From Pseudooceanicola batsensis HTCC2597 (GTDB taxonomy: Bacteria > Pseudomonadota > Alphaproteobacteria > Rhodobacterales > Rhodobacteraceae): 64,000 nucleotides of DNA. Numbering within the stretch: position 1 is the first letter of the stretch; every line of letters starts with the position of its first letter. This document shows, piece by piece, positions 54,179 to 63,515 of this stretch. The stretch lies in NCBI RefSeq assembly GCF_000152725.1, contig NZ_CH724131.1, positions 2,267,167-2,331,166 of the forward strand, given 5' to 3'. The translations under genes and the position numbers were made by a program. The notes under the pieces were generated by a model, which did not search any database, was not told the origin of the DNA, and worked only from the letters and a program-made list of their open reading frames with translations.

Positions 54179-54186
54179 CTGCCGGA

Positions 54187-54885
54187 TCAGTGCGGCGGGT
54201 GGTCTCCGTGGAGCCGCTGCGTATCATAATAGGCCTTGAGACTCTTGTCGCGCTCTTCGCGGAACGGGTCGCCCACCTCCATGCGCGTCATCCGGTCCAC
54301 GCGGAAACTGCGGAAATCCTCGCGCAGCTCGCACCACGCCACCAGCGTCCAGACCTTGCCCCAGAAATAGAGACCCAGCGGCCGAAGACAGCGATCCTCG
54401 GCCACGCCGCTTTCCTTGGCGTAATGGACGATCAGGCGGGCGCGCGCGTGGATCGCCGCCTCGATCCGGTCCAGCCGGTCGCGCACGACATCGCTCATCT
54501 GGCTGAAGGGAAAGGCGTGGATCTGCACCCGCTCGGACCGGTCCCGGGCCGGTGCCGGCAGGACCGAATTGATCTTGACCAACGCCTCTTCCGCCGCGGC
54601 CGCCATCGACAGACCACCCCAGGCGCGGATCAGCCGGGCGCCGGCCACCAGCGCCACGATCTCGTCCTGCGAGAACATCAGGGGCGGCAGGTCGTACCCG
54701 CCGCGCATCACGTAGCCGACCCCGGCCTCTCCCTCGACGGGCACGCCGGAGCCGATGAGATCGGCGATGTCGCGATAGATCGTCCGTTCCGAGACCTCGA
54801 GTTTCGCCGCCAGTTGCGCCGCCGTGACAAGCCGACCGCCCCTGAGAAACTGGACGATCTGAAAGAGACGGTCGGCCCGGCGCAT
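54187..54885 (-). CDS. YafY-type HTH/WYL-domain transcriptional regulator
   Basis: 232 residues from ATG at 54885. An amino-terminal winged helix (RRADRLFQIVQFL, then LVTAAQLAAKLEVSERTIYRDIADLIGSG) is followed by a WYL-type ligand-binding domain, with WGKVWTLVAWCELREDFRSFRVDRM in place of the canonical WYL sequence. The ATG shares one base with the VOC stop codon (TGATG), so the two genes form an operon. A perfect inverted repeat lies upstream of the VOC gene and is the likely operator for autoregulation. Confidence 0.9.
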   Translation of the reverse strand: MRRADRLFQIVQFLRGGRLVTAAQLAAKLEVSERTIYRDIADLIGSGVPVEGEAGVGYVMRGGYDLPPLMFSQDEIVALVAGARLIRAWGGLSMAAAAEEALVKINSVLPAPARDRSERVQIHAFPFSQMSDVVRDRLDRIEAAIHARARLIVHYAKESGVAEDRCLRPLGLYFWGKVWTLVAWCELREDFRSFRVDRMTRMEVGDPFREERDKSLKAYYDTQRLHGDHPPH

Positions 54886-55256
54886 CAGGCGGCCGTCGCC
54901 TCGAAGAGCCCGATGGAGTTGCCGTCGGGGTCCTCGCAGTAGAGAAAGCTGCCGACGGGGATCGAAATCGGCCCCGCGACCATCCTGCCGCCCGCGCTTT
55001 TCAGCCGGTCCGAGGCCGCGGCCAGCGTGTCCGGCACCGCGATGTGGATGGTCGGACCCGCGCCCGCCTCCGCCGGGCGCCCCGGGTAGAGGTGCCCGTG
55101 CACGCCGCCCATGTCGCTGCTGAAATTGGCGACGGCATTCGGGCCGGCCTCTTCCCTGGACATCGTCCAGTCGAAGACGGTGGAATAGAAGGCGATGCCG
55201 CGATCCAGATCTTTCACGGGTATCTCGGTCCATACGGTGGTCAGGCGTTCAGTCAT
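54885..55256 (-). CDS. VOC-family (glyoxalase/bleomycin-resistance fold) protein
   Basis: 123 residues from ATG at 55256 with GGAG upstream. Two beta-alpha-beta-beta-beta units are seen, from WTEIPVKDLDRGIAFYSTVF to FLYCEDPDGNSIGLFEA, a short single-module VOC protein. Such proteins bind metals or small electrophiles, and some act as lyases. It is co-transcribed with the WYL regulator. The substrate is unknown; its partner regulator may respond to the same compound. Confidence 0.88.
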   Translation of the reverse strand: MTERLTTVWTEIPVKDLDRGIAFYSTVFDWTMSREEAGPNAVANFSSDMGGVHGHLYPGRPAEAGAGPTIHIAVPDTLAAASDRLKSAGGRMVAGPISIPVGSFLYCEDPDGNSIGLFEATAA

Positions 55257-55300
55257 GTCAGTCACTCCATCAGGTTGCGATGGCTCAGCTATGACATACC

Positions 55301-55326
55301 CCTCCTGACAGCCTCGTGTCAGGAGG
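55301..55326. promoter_or_regulatory. Inverted repeat upstream of the VOC/WYL operon
   Basis: CCTCCTGACA (55301-55310) pairs perfectly with TGTCAGGAGG (55317-55326), six bases apart. It overlaps the stop codon of the isomerase-like gene and lies about 45-70 bases upstream of the VOC start. It could be the WYL operator or a terminator of the isomerase-like gene. No U-tract is present, so the operator reading is favoured. Confidence 0.5.
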
Positions 55327-56083
55327 AATCGGCAGACCCCATCCAACCGAGGGAAGCCTCCGGACTGGACGACGGCACGTATTCCGCACTGACCCATCCC
55401 GCAAAGCCGTCCGCATCCAGGCGCTCGAAGAACGCGCCCAGATCCACCTCGCCCGTCCCCGGCTCATGCCGGCCGGGATGGTCGGCGAACTGAACGTGCC
55501 GGACCCGGGGCGCCGCCCTTGCCCAGGTGCCAAGCAGATCGCCGGTGATCCGGTGCGCGTGATAGGCGTCGAATTGCAGGCCGAGGTTCGCGGCGCCGAC
55601 CCTGTCGATCACGCGCAGCGCCAGGTCGAAATCATTCATGAAATAGCCCGGCATGTCCGCGCCGTTGATCGGCTCGATGGTCAGGCTCTGCCCGGGCGCC
55701 TCGGCGCAGGCCCAGGCCAGGTTGTCGACGAGACAGGCCTCGGCCTCGGCTCCCTCGGCCGCACCGGACATGATGTGCAGATGCTCGACCCCGAGCGCCC
55801 GGGCGTATCGCAGGGCGCGGAGGAAATCGCTGCGGAACCGGCCGCCCAGTCCCGGGACCGCCGCAAAGCCCCTGTCCCCGCCGGCATAGTTCGGAGGCGG
55901 GCAGTTGATCAGCACCAACGGCAGACCCGTCCGGGCCAGCGCATCGCGCACCTCCGGCACGGGGTCGTCATAGGGAAACAGGATCTCGACCCCCGAGAAT
56001 CCTGCCTCGGCCGCCGCCGAGATCCGCGCGGGCAGCGGCAGATCCTTCCAGAGGAAAGAGAGGTTGGCGCAAAATCTGGGCAA
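55319..56083 (-). CDS. Hydroxypyruvate isomerase-like TIM-barrel protein
   Basis: 254 residues from a TTG start at 56083 preceded by CGGAG; no ATG is near. It belongs to the xylose-isomerase-like TIM-barrel superfamily. Characteristic features are the FSGVEILFPYDDP strand, LTIEPINGADMPGYFMN, LGLQFDAYHAH and HVQFADHPGRHEPGTGEVD. The Glu, Asp, His and Glu residues of the metal site can be placed. Members act on hydroxypyruvate/tartronate semialdehyde or 2-oxo-tetronate. The neighbours give no clue to its pathway. Confidence 0.87.
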   Translation of the reverse strand: MPRFCANLSFLWKDLPLPARISAAAEAGFSGVEILFPYDDPVPEVRDALARTGLPLVLINCPPPNYAGGDRGFAAVPGLGGRFRSDFLRALRYARALGVEHLHIMSGAAEGAEAEACLVDNLAWACAEAPGQSLTIEPINGADMPGYFMNDFDLALRVIDRVGAANLGLQFDAYHAHRITGDLLGTWARAAPRVRHVQFADHPGRHEPGTGEVDLGAFFERLDADGFAGWVSAEYVPSSSPEASLGWMGSADSS

Positions 56084-56122
56084 GGCGAACTCCGGTGCGG
56101 GACGTCCAGAAAAGGCCGCGCG

Positions 56123-56719
56123 CTAATCCTCTGTCAACTGGTCCGAAGGGATGATGGGAAAGAACCTGCCCCCCGACCAGAGTCCGAACCAGCGCTCTCC
56201 CTCGTGGTCGCGATGCTCGCCCCGTTCCACCAGACGATAGAAGCTCTTGCGGTCGATCAGTGCCTCGAGCCGCCCCCGCACCAGCACGTAGGGCGAGGGC
56301 TCGCCCGTCTCGGCATCGCGCTCGACGCGGATGGGCCGGTCCGGCCCGGCCTCGGTGACATCGCCCACATTGGTCGAGAATCGCAGCACCTGCGCCTCGC
56401 CCGTGCCCTCGGCCTCGAAGTCGACGGCGACGAAGGGCGCGTCCTCGACCGTGATGCCGACCTTTTCGACGGGCGTGACCAGAACGTGGCGATCCCCATC
56501 GCGCCGCAGGATCGTCGAGAACAGGCGGACGAGTTCCGGCCGGTTGATCGGCGTTCCGAGGTAGAACCAGGTGCCGTCGCGCGCGATACGCATGTCCAGA
56601 TCGCCCCGGTCGGGCGGATCCCATTCGTCCACCGGCGGCAGACCGCGCCCCTTGGCCGCCGCCCTCGCAGAAGCAGCAATGTCGTCGGCATCCGGTTTCA
56701 CGGTATTTTGTGCACTCAT
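56123..56719 (-). CDS. DUF1285-family protein
   Basis: 198 residues from ATG at 56719 (MSAQNTVKP); an ATG at 56731 is an in-frame alternative. Conserved blocks are DLDMRIARDGTWFYLGTPINRPELVRLFSTILRRDG, shown here as its parts GDLDMRIARDG, FYLGTPINR and LVRLFSTILRR, then VGDVTEAGPDRPI and YVLVRGRLEALIDRKSFYRL. The structure of one family member is a two-domain beta fold of unknown function. It diverges from the MoxR operon across a short promoter region and is transcribed toward the isomerase-like gene. Confidence 0.86.
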   Translation of the reverse strand: MSAQNTVKPDADDIAASARAAAKGRGLPPVDEWDPPDRGDLDMRIARDGTWFYLGTPINRPELVRLFSTILRRDGDRHVLVTPVEKVGITVEDAPFVAVDFEAEGTGEAQVLRFSTNVGDVTEAGPDRPIRVERDAETGEPSPYVLVRGRLEALIDRKSFYRLVERGEHRDHEGERWFGLWSGGRFFPIIPSDQLTED

Positions 56720-56724
56720 TGCTT

Positions 56725-56752
56725 TTGTCATTCCTTCCGCCCGCGATACACT
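56725..56752 (+). promoter_or_regulatory. Candidate promoter of the MoxR operon
   Basis: TTGTCA (56725-56730), a 16-base spacer and TACACT (56747-56752), about 35 bases upstream of the MoxR start codon. It overlaps the beginning of the divergent DUF1285 gene. Confidence 0.4.
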
Positions 56753-56786
56753 GGATGAGAGTATAGACCCCCACGGAGCCATTGCC

Positions 56787-57800
56787 ATGACCGACACCGC
56801 CGATGACGACCTCGTAGCCCGGATCGAGGCGGTCGAGGAAAAGCTGGCCGAGGCCCGCACATCCATCGAGCGTCGCTTCATCGGTCAGGAACGGGTGGTC
56901 GAGCTGACGCTCTCGGCGCTGCTGTGCGGCGGCCACGGCCTGCTGATCGGTCTGCCGGGGCTGGGCAAGACCCGCCTGGTCGAGGCGTTGTCGACGGTGA
57001 TGGGCCTGAACGGCAACCGCATCCAGTTCACCCCCGACCTCATGCCGGCCGACATCCTCGGGTCCGAGGTGCTGGAGACCAGCGCCGACGGCTCCCGCTC
57101 GTTCCGGTTCCTGCAGGGGCCGATCTTCTGCCAGCTTCTGATGGCGGACGAGATCAACCGTGCCTCGCCCCGGACGCAGTCGGCGCTGCTCCAGGCCATG
57201 CAGGAACGTCAGGTGACCGTCGCCGGCGAGGATCGCGACCTGGGGCGACCGTTCCATGTGCTGGCCACCCAGAACCCGATCGAGCAGGAAGGCACCTACC
57301 CCCTGCCCGAGGCCCAGCTTGACCGGTTCCTCGTCCAGATCGACGTGGAATATCCCGACCGCGATACCGAACGCTCGATCCTCCTGGCCACCACCGGCGT
57401 CGAGGAGGACGAGGCGCACCAGGTCCTGACGGCCGAGGAACTGCTCGCCGCGCAGACCCTGTTGCGCCGCATGCCCATAGGAGAGAGCATCGTCGAACAG
57501 ATCCTCGACCTCGTGCGCGCCTGCCGGCCGGAGGATCCGAGCGCGGCGCAACGTGTCCGCGACACTGTCAATTGGGGGCCGGGGCCCCGCGCGGCCCAGG
57601 CGCTGATGATGACGGTGCGCGCCCGCGCCATGCTGCACGGGCGCCTGGCCCCGTCGACCGAGGACGTGATCGCCATGGCCCGCCCGGTCCTGTCACACCG
57701 CATGGGCCTGAACTTCGCGGCCCGGGCACGCGGCGACAGTCTCGCCGCCCTGATCGACGAAACCGCCGCGGCCGTCACCCGGACCGAGGCCGCCGCGTGA
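56787..57800 (+). CDS. MoxR-family AAA+ ATPase
   Basis: 337 residues from ATG at 56787. The ATPase has Walker A GLPGLGKTR (Lys61), Walker B LLMADEINRASP, sensor-1 ATQNP and the arginine finger region EAQLDRFLVQ. MoxR proteins act as chaperones that activate or assemble partner complexes, usually encoded next to a DUF58 protein. The DUF58 gene follows with a four-base GTGA overlap. A sigma-70-like promoter precedes the gene. It heads a four-gene operon. Confidence 0.94.
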   Translation: MTDTADDDLVARIEAVEEKLAEARTSIERRFIGQERVVELTLSALLCGGHGLLIGLPGLGKTRLVEALSTVMGLNGNRIQFTPDLMPADILGSEVLETSADGSRSFRFLQGPIFCQLLMADEINRASPRTQSALLQAMQERQVTVAGEDRDLGRPFHVLATQNPIEQEGTYPLPEAQLDRFLVQIDVEYPDRDTERSILLATTGVEEDEAHQVLTAEELLAAQTLLRRMPIGESIVEQILDLVRACRPEDPSAAQRVRDTVNWGPGPRAAQALMMTVRARAMLHGRLAPSTEDVIAMARPVLSHRMGLNFAARARGDSLAALIDETAAAVTRTEAAA

Positions 57801-58693
57801 GCGACACGCCCACCCTGGTCCAGGACCCGCGCCAGCTGCGCGAACGGGCGGAACGTCAGGCCTCGAACCTGCCGCCCCTGCTTGCCCGCGCGGAACATCT
57901 GGCCGGAACTGTCCTGCTGGGCGACCACGGCCGCCGCCGGCCGGGGATGGGCGACGATTTCTGGCAATACCGGCCCGTGCAGCCGGGGGATCCCCGCCGC
58001 TGGATCGACTGGCGGCGGTCGGCCCGCAGCGACGAACGCTATGTCCGGGAACGTGAATGGCAGATCGCCCAGTCCGTCATGCTCTGGGTCGACCAGGCCG
58101 CTTCCATGCGGTTCAGTTCCGACAAGCGGCTTCCGGAGAAATCGGAACGCGGCCGCCTGCTGGCCCTCGCCATCGCGATCCTGCTGATCCGCGGCGGCGA
58201 GAGGGTCGGCCTGACCGGCACGATGCTGCCGCCGCGCCACGCCCGCAACCAGATCCTGCGGCTGGCCGAGTTCTTCAGCGTCTCCGAAACCGGCGATTAC
58301 GGCGTGCCGGAGCATCGCGCGATGATCCCGAACGCCCGCGCCCTCTTCGTGTCGGATTTCCTGGGCGGCATCGATCAGGTCGAACTTGCCCTGACCAAGG
58401 CCGCCGATCGCGGCATCCGCGGCGTCGTCCTTCAGGTTCTCGATCCCTCCGAGGAAAGCTTTCCCTTCAAGGGGCGCACGATCTTCCAGTCGGTCGGCGG
58501 CACGCTCGAGCATGAAACGCTCAAGGCGAACGATCTGCGCGCCCGGTACCTGGCGCGACTGGCCGAACGGAAGGACCGGCTCGACACGCTTTGCAGGGCC
58601 ACCGGCTGGCAGTACCTGATCCATCACACCGACGCCTCGGCCCAATCGGCCCTGCTGACCATCTACCAGGCACTCGACAGGGGGACGGCATGA
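57797..58693 (+). CDS. DUF58-domain protein
   Basis: 298 residues from GTG at 57797, overlapping the MoxR stop by four bases. The DUF58 signature RPVQPGDPRRWIDWRRSARS is clear, and the following von Willebrand A-like fold is seen in SVMLWVDQAASMRFSSD. It is a partner of MoxR proteins. No membrane segment is visible, so it is probably cytosolic. It overlaps the next gene (ATGA). Confidence 0.92.
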   Translation: MSDTPTLVQDPRQLRERAERQASNLPPLLARAEHLAGTVLLGDHGRRRPGMGDDFWQYRPVQPGDPRRWIDWRRSARSDERYVREREWQIAQSVMLWVDQAASMRFSSDKRLPEKSERGRLLALAIAILLIRGGERVGLTGTMLPPRHARNQILRLAEFFSVSETGDYGVPEHRAMIPNARALFVSDFLGGIDQVELALTKAADRGIRGVVLQVLDPSEESFPFKGRTIFQSVGGTLEHETLKANDLRARYLARLAERKDRLDTLCRATGWQYLIHHTDASAQSALLTIYQALDRGTA

Positions 58694-61461
58694 CGCTGGG
58701 ACCGATCGGATTCGCGGCGCCCTGGCTGCTGATCGCCCTCGCGGCGCTGCCGATCCTCTGGCTGCTCCTGCGGGCGGTGCCGCCCGCCCCGATCCGGCGC
58801 CGCTTTCCCGGCGTGGCGCTGCTGCTCGGCCTGACCGATGACGAAGCTGTCTCCGACCGCACCCCGTGGTGGCTGCTTTTGCTTCGAATGCTCGCCGTCG
58901 CCGCCGTCATCGTCGGCCTGGCAGGCCCGATCCTGAACCCGCAGGACGAGGCCCGGACGGGGCGGGGGCCGCTTCTCGTCCTTCTCGACGGCAGCTGGGC
59001 CTCGGCACGGAACTGGGACGCGCAGTCCGACCTGATCGACGGGCTCTTGGCCGAGGCCGGCCGCCAGGGCCGTACCGCCGCGTTCCAGCGACTGACCACG
59101 CCCGAACCGCCCGTCTTCCGCGCCGCCGACACCTGGCGGCAGTACCTGCCCGGCTTGACCGCGCGCCCGTGGGAACCCTCGGCCGACGATTTGGAGAGCG
59201 TCGCCGCCAGCCTTCCCGACAGCGCGTTCGACACGTACTGGTTATCCGACGGCCTGGCCCGCGACGGACGCCAGGCCCTCCTCGCCGCACTCGAGTCGCG
59301 TGGCACGGTGACCGTCTACGAAAGCCCGCGGCCACCGCTCGGCCTCAGACCCGTCACGATCGAGGACGGCGCCCTGGCGATTGCCGCCATCCGCCCGCTG
59401 CCCCGGTCGGCCCGCGAGATCACCGTGCAGGCAATGGGGCGCGACCCCGCCGGCACGATGCGGACCCTGGCCAATCTGCCGCTGGCCTTCGCCGACGGCG
59501 AGACCGAGGCGAGCGGGGCGCTGTCCCTGCCGGCCGAGCTGCGCGCCCGGGTCACGCATCTGGCCATCGCCGGCGAACGCACTGCCGGCGCGACCACCCT
59601 GTCCGACGACAGCTTCCGCCGCCGCGAGGTCGCCCTGATCGGCACACGGCAGGAGGGCGAGACGCTCGACCTCCTGTCGCCGCTCCACTACCTCCGCAAG
59701 GCGCTCGTCGAGACGGTCGACCTGATCGAAGGCCCCCTGACCGAGATGCTGCCGGCCAACCCGGACGTCGTCGTGATGGCCGACGTGGCCTCCCTCTCGG
59801 CACTCGAAGAGGAAGAACTGCTGGAATGGGCGGAAGAGGGCGGCCTGCTTCTGCGCTTTGCCGGACCGCGCCTTGCCGCCAGCGATGTCGCCCGGGACGC
59901 CGAGAACCCGCTTCTGCCGACGCGCCTGCGGGCCGGCGGCCGCAATGTCGGCGGCGCAATGAGCTGGGGCGAACCCAAGACGCTTGCCCCGTTCGACACC
60001 GAAAGCCCCTTCGAGGGGCTGGAGGTTCCCGACGACGTGACCGTCTCTTCGCAGGTGATGGCCCAGCCCGATCCCTCGCTCTCCGAGCGGGTGATCGCAC
60101 GGCTGAGCGACGGCACACCGCTGGTCACGCGCAAGACGATCGGCCAGGGACAGGTCGTCCTGTTCCATGTCACCGCCAATGCGGAATGGTCGACGCTGCC
60201 GCTATCGGGGTTGTTCGTCCAGATGCTGGAACGCCTGTCCGTCGCGTCGGGCACCGCGCGCCCCGAGGCCGAGGATCTCGAGGGCACCACCTGGCAGGCG
60301 ACCCAACTGCTGACCGCCGACGGCCGTATCGAGCGGGCCGGCACCCTGCCCGGCGTCCCCGGCGAACGGCTGATCGACGCGGCGCTCGGGCCGAACCTCC
60401 AGCCCGGCCTCTATCAGAGCGGCGACCGGACCTTGGCCCGCAACGTCCTGCAGGCCGAATCCACCCTCGCCCCTGTCAACTGGCCGGCACGGCTGCGCGT
60501 CGAAGGGATGACCCGGGCCGAGGAACAACCGCTCGGCGGCTGGCTGCTGGCGCTTTCGCTGATCCTGCTGACGGCGGATATCCTTGCCACGCTGGCACTC
60601 TCCGGTCGACTGTCCGGCCCCCGCGCCGGGGCGAGCGCCACCGCGGTCCTGCTGGCCCTGGCGCTCGTACAGCCCGGTGCAGCGCGGGCGCAGGAGGAGA
60701 GCGATCCGGCCCAGGCAATCCAGGCCACGGCCGAGGTTGTCCTGGCGCATGTCGTCACGGGCAACCGGGCGGTCGACGATCTGGCGCATGACGGGCTGCG
60801 CGGCCTCAGCCAGACGCTGAATTTCCGTACCTCGGTCGAACCGGCCGAACCGATGGCCGTCGACCTGGAGACCGACGAACTGGCGTTCTACCCATTTCTC
60901 TACTGGCCGGTCACCCCGGACCAGCCGATCCCGTCGGACGTGGCCTATCAGAAGCTGAACCGCTACCTCCGCACCGGCGGAATGATCCTGTTCGACACCC
61001 GCGACGCCGACGTGGCCGGCTTCGGCACCTCCGGACCCAACGGCCGCAAGCTGCAGGCTTTGGCCGCGCCTCTCGACATCCCCGCGCTGGAACCGGTGCC
61101 CGAGGATCACGTTCTGACACGCACCTTCTATCTGCTGCGCGACTTTCCGGGCCGCCATCTGGGCCGCGACGTCTGGGTCGAGGCCGCCCCGCCGGATGCC
61201 GAACTGGTCGAGGGGATGCCGTTTCGCAACCTCAACGACGGCGTCACCCCCGTGGTAATCGGCGGAAACGACTGGGCTGCCGCCTGGGCCGTGGACGACC
61301 GCGGCGCGCCGCTGGTCCCGATCGGGCGCGGCTATGCCGGGGAACGTCAGCGCGAGATCGCCTACCGGTTCGGGGTCAATCTGATCATGCATGTGCTGAC
61401 CGGCAACTATAAGTCCGACCAGGTCCATGTGCCCGCCCTCCTCGACAGGCTTGGACAATGA
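58690..61461 (+). CDS. BatA-like/DUF4159-domain membrane protein
   Basis: 923 residues. Two amino-terminal hydrophobic segments (about residues 9-30 and 58-80) belong to the BatA aerotolerance domain, with PILWLLLRAVPPAPIRRRFPG. The middle is a large exposed part with ALVETVDLIEGPLTEMLPAN and VLFHVTANAEWSTLPLSGLF. A further hydrophobic pair lies near residues 615-655. The carboxyl domain (about 680-920) is DUF4159, with FYPFLYWPVTPDQPIPSD and the LIMHVLTGNYKSDQVHVPAL end. It is a membrane component of a MoxR-dependent complex. Overlaps by four bases on both sides indicate stoichiometric expression. Confidence 0.87.
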   Translation: MTLGPIGFAAPWLLIALAALPILWLLLRAVPPAPIRRRFPGVALLLGLTDDEAVSDRTPWWLLLLRMLAVAAVIVGLAGPILNPQDEARTGRGPLLVLLDGSWASARNWDAQSDLIDGLLAEAGRQGRTAAFQRLTTPEPPVFRAADTWRQYLPGLTARPWEPSADDLESVAASLPDSAFDTYWLSDGLARDGRQALLAALESRGTVTVYESPRPPLGLRPVTIEDGALAIAAIRPLPRSAREITVQAMGRDPAGTMRTLANLPLAFADGETEASGALSLPAELRARVTHLAIAGERTAGATTLSDDSFRRREVALIGTRQEGETLDLLSPLHYLRKALVETVDLIEGPLTEMLPANPDVVVMADVASLSALEEEELLEWAEEGGLLLRFAGPRLAASDVARDAENPLLPTRLRAGGRNVGGAMSWGEPKTLAPFDTESPFEGLEVPDDVTVSSQVMAQPDPSLSERVIARLSDGTPLVTRKTIGQGQVVLFHVTANAEWSTLPLSGLFVQMLERLSVASGTARPEAEDLEGTTWQATQLLTADGRIERAGTLPGVPGERLIDAALGPNLQPGLYQSGDRTLARNVLQAESTLAPVNWPARLRVEGMTRAEEQPLGGWLLALSLILLTADILATLALSGRLSGPRAGASATAVLLALALVQPGAARAQEESDPAQAIQATAEVVLAHVVTGNRAVDDLAHDGLRGLSQTLNFRTSVEPAEPMAVDLETDELAFYPFLYWPVTPDQPIPSDVAYQKLNRYLRTGGMILFDTRDADVAGFGTSGPNGRKLQALAAPLDIPALEPVPEDHVLTRTFYLLRDFPGRHLGRDVWVEAAPPDAELVEGMPFRNLNDGVTPVVIGGNDWAAAWAVDDRGAPLVPIGRGYAGERQREIAYRFGVNLIMHVLTGNYKSDQVHVPALLDRLGQ

Positions 61462-63515
61462 CCGGCACCATCATCTTCTCTCCTCTCCTGCCATGGGCGC
61501 TTCTGGCGGGCATCGCCGCCATCGCGCTCGCCGGGGTGGCGCTCGCCGTGTGGCGCGGCCTCACGGGCTGGGCACTGCGGGGGCTGGCGGCGCTCGTCGT
61601 CATCGCCGCGCTCACCGGCCCCTCCTGGCGCCAGGAAGACCGGACACCGCTGACCGACATCGTCCTGATGATCGAGGACCGGACGGCCTCGCAGCGCCTG
61701 TCCGACCGTGCGCGGCAGACGGAGGAGGCGGCGGAGACCCTCGCCGCCCGCATCGCCGCACGTCCGAATACCGAGCTGCGGCGCGTGACGCTTGCGGACG
61801 GGGCGGGCGACACCGGCACCCGTCTCATGACCGCGTTGTCCGACGCCCTGGCCGAAGAACCGCGCGCCCGGGTCGCGGGGATGATCCTGCTGTCGGACGG
61901 CCGGTTGCACGACCTCGACCAGGCGCCCGCTCTGCCGGCGCCCCTGCATCTCCTGCTGTCGGGCCAGCCCGAGGACTGGGACCGGCGCCTGACCGTGCAG
62001 AACGCCCCGGCCTTCGCCATCCTCGACGAAGAGGTCACCCTGACCCTCAGCATTGAGGACATGGGCGCGACGCCGGATAGCCGGGGCCAGGTGCCGCTGG
62101 ACATCTCGATCGACGGTGCCGAGCCGCAGCGCTTCATGGTCGCCACGGGCCGCGAGCTTGAGCTGCCGCTGGTGCTGCCCCATGGCGGTCGCAATGTCAT
62201 TCGGATCTCCACCCCCGAGGCCGAGGGCGAACTGACCGCGCGCAACAACGCCGCCATCGTCCAGATCAACGGCGTCCGCGACCGGCTGCGGGTCCTGCTG
62301 GTCTCGGGCGAGCCCCATGCCGGTGGCCGGACCTGGCGCAACCTGCTGAAATCCGACAGTTCGGTCGATCTGGTACATTTCACGATCCTTCGCCCCCCGG
62401 CGAAACAGGACGGCGTCCCGGTCTCGGAACTGTCGCTCATCGCCTTTCCGACCCGCGAACTCTTCATGGACAAGGTCGACGACTTCGACCTGATCATCTT
62501 CGACCGCTACAAGCGCCGGGGCATCCTGCCCTCGATCTATCTGCAGAACGTGGCCGATTACGTGAACCGCGGCGGCGCGGTTCTGGTGGCCGCCGGGCCG
62601 GACTTCGCCTCGGCGGATTCGCTCTATCGGTCGCCGCTGAGCGAAATCCTTCCTGCCCAGCCCAGCACGGCCCGCGTGATCGAAGAGGCCTATCGGCCGG
62701 CGGTCACCGACCTCGGGCGGCGTCACCCCGTGACCTCGGGCCTCGAGGCCGAATGGGACGGGGACTGGGGCCGTTGGATGCGCCAGATCGACGTGGACGC
62801 CGCCGAGGCGGGCGGCGAGGTCGTGATGTCCGGCATCGACGACCGCCCCCTCCTGATCCTCGACCGTGTGGGCGAGGGGCGGGTGGCGCTGATCGCCTCG
62901 GACCACGCCTGGCTGTGGAGCCGCGGCTACGAGGGGGGCGGCCCGCAGCTCGAACTGCTGCGCCGCCTGGCGCACTGGATGATGAAGGAACCCGAACTGG
63001 AGGAAGAGGCGCTGACCGCCGAGGCCGAAGGCCAGTCCATGCGCATCATCCGCCGCACGCTCGGGGACTCCGTCGGCGCCCTGACCGTCACCCGCCCCGA
63101 TGGCGAGACCGAGGAACTGACCCTGCAAGAGGTCGCGCCCGGCACCTGGACGTCCGAGTACACCGGCCCGGAAATCGGCCTCTACCGGCTCGCCGAAGGC
63201 GACCTCGAATCGGTCATCGGCCTGGGCCCCTCGGCGCCGCGCGAGTTCGAAAGGACCATCGCCGACGGAGAGGCCCTCGAGCCGCTGGTCGACTCCACGC
63301 GGGGGGGTATCCGCGACATGTCCGATGGTCTGCCCAGCATCCGCAACGTGCGCGCGGGCCGGCCCGCTGCGGGACGCGGATGGATCGGCCTGACGCCGCG
63401 CGATGCCTTCGAGACCCGCGACGTCACGCAGGTGCCGCTCTTGCCGGAATGGCTCGTCCTGCTGGTTGCCGCCAGCCTTATCCTCGCCGGCTGGCTGCGC
63501 GAGGGACGCCGCTAG
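61458..63515 (+). CDS. Glutamine-amidotransferase-like membrane protein
   Basis: 685 residues. Two amino-terminal hydrophobic segments (about residues 8-30 and 40-55) are followed by an exposed region with von Willebrand-like parts. The middle carries a class-I-GATase-like fold: LRVLLVSGEPHAGGRTWRNLL, then FDLIIFDRYKRRGILPSI and YVNRGGAVLVAAGPDF. The catalytic Cys of true amidotransferases is not found, so it is probably structural. A final hydrophobic helix stands near residue 665. It ends the MoxR operon and overlaps the convergent TetR gene by three bases (TAG/CTA). It likely forms the membrane complex with the DUF4159 protein. Confidence 0.85.
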   Translation: MTGTIIFSPLLPWALLAGIAAIALAGVALAVWRGLTGWALRGLAALVVIAALTGPSWRQEDRTPLTDIVLMIEDRTASQRLSDRARQTEEAAETLAARIAARPNTELRRVTLADGAGDTGTRLMTALSDALAEEPRARVAGMILLSDGRLHDLDQAPALPAPLHLLLSGQPEDWDRRLTVQNAPAFAILDEEVTLTLSIEDMGATPDSRGQVPLDISIDGAEPQRFMVATGRELELPLVLPHGGRNVIRISTPEAEGELTARNNAAIVQINGVRDRLRVLLVSGEPHAGGRTWRNLLKSDSSVDLVHFTILRPPAKQDGVPVSELSLIAFPTRELFMDKVDDFDLIIFDRYKRRGILPSIYLQNVADYVNRGGAVLVAAGPDFASADSLYRSPLSEILPAQPSTARVIEEAYRPAVTDLGRRHPVTSGLEAEWDGDWGRWMRQIDVDAAEAGGEVVMSGIDDRPLLILDRVGEGRVALIASDHAWLWSRGYEGGGPQLELLRRLAHWMMKEPELEEEALTAEAEGQSMRIIRRTLGDSVGALTVTRPDGETEELTLQEVAPGTWTSEYTGPEIGLYRLAEGDLESVIGLGPSAPREFERTIADGEALEPLVDSTRGGIRDMSDGLPSIRNVRAGRPAAGRGWIGLTPRDAFETRDVTQVPLLPEWLVLLVAASLILAGWLREGRR

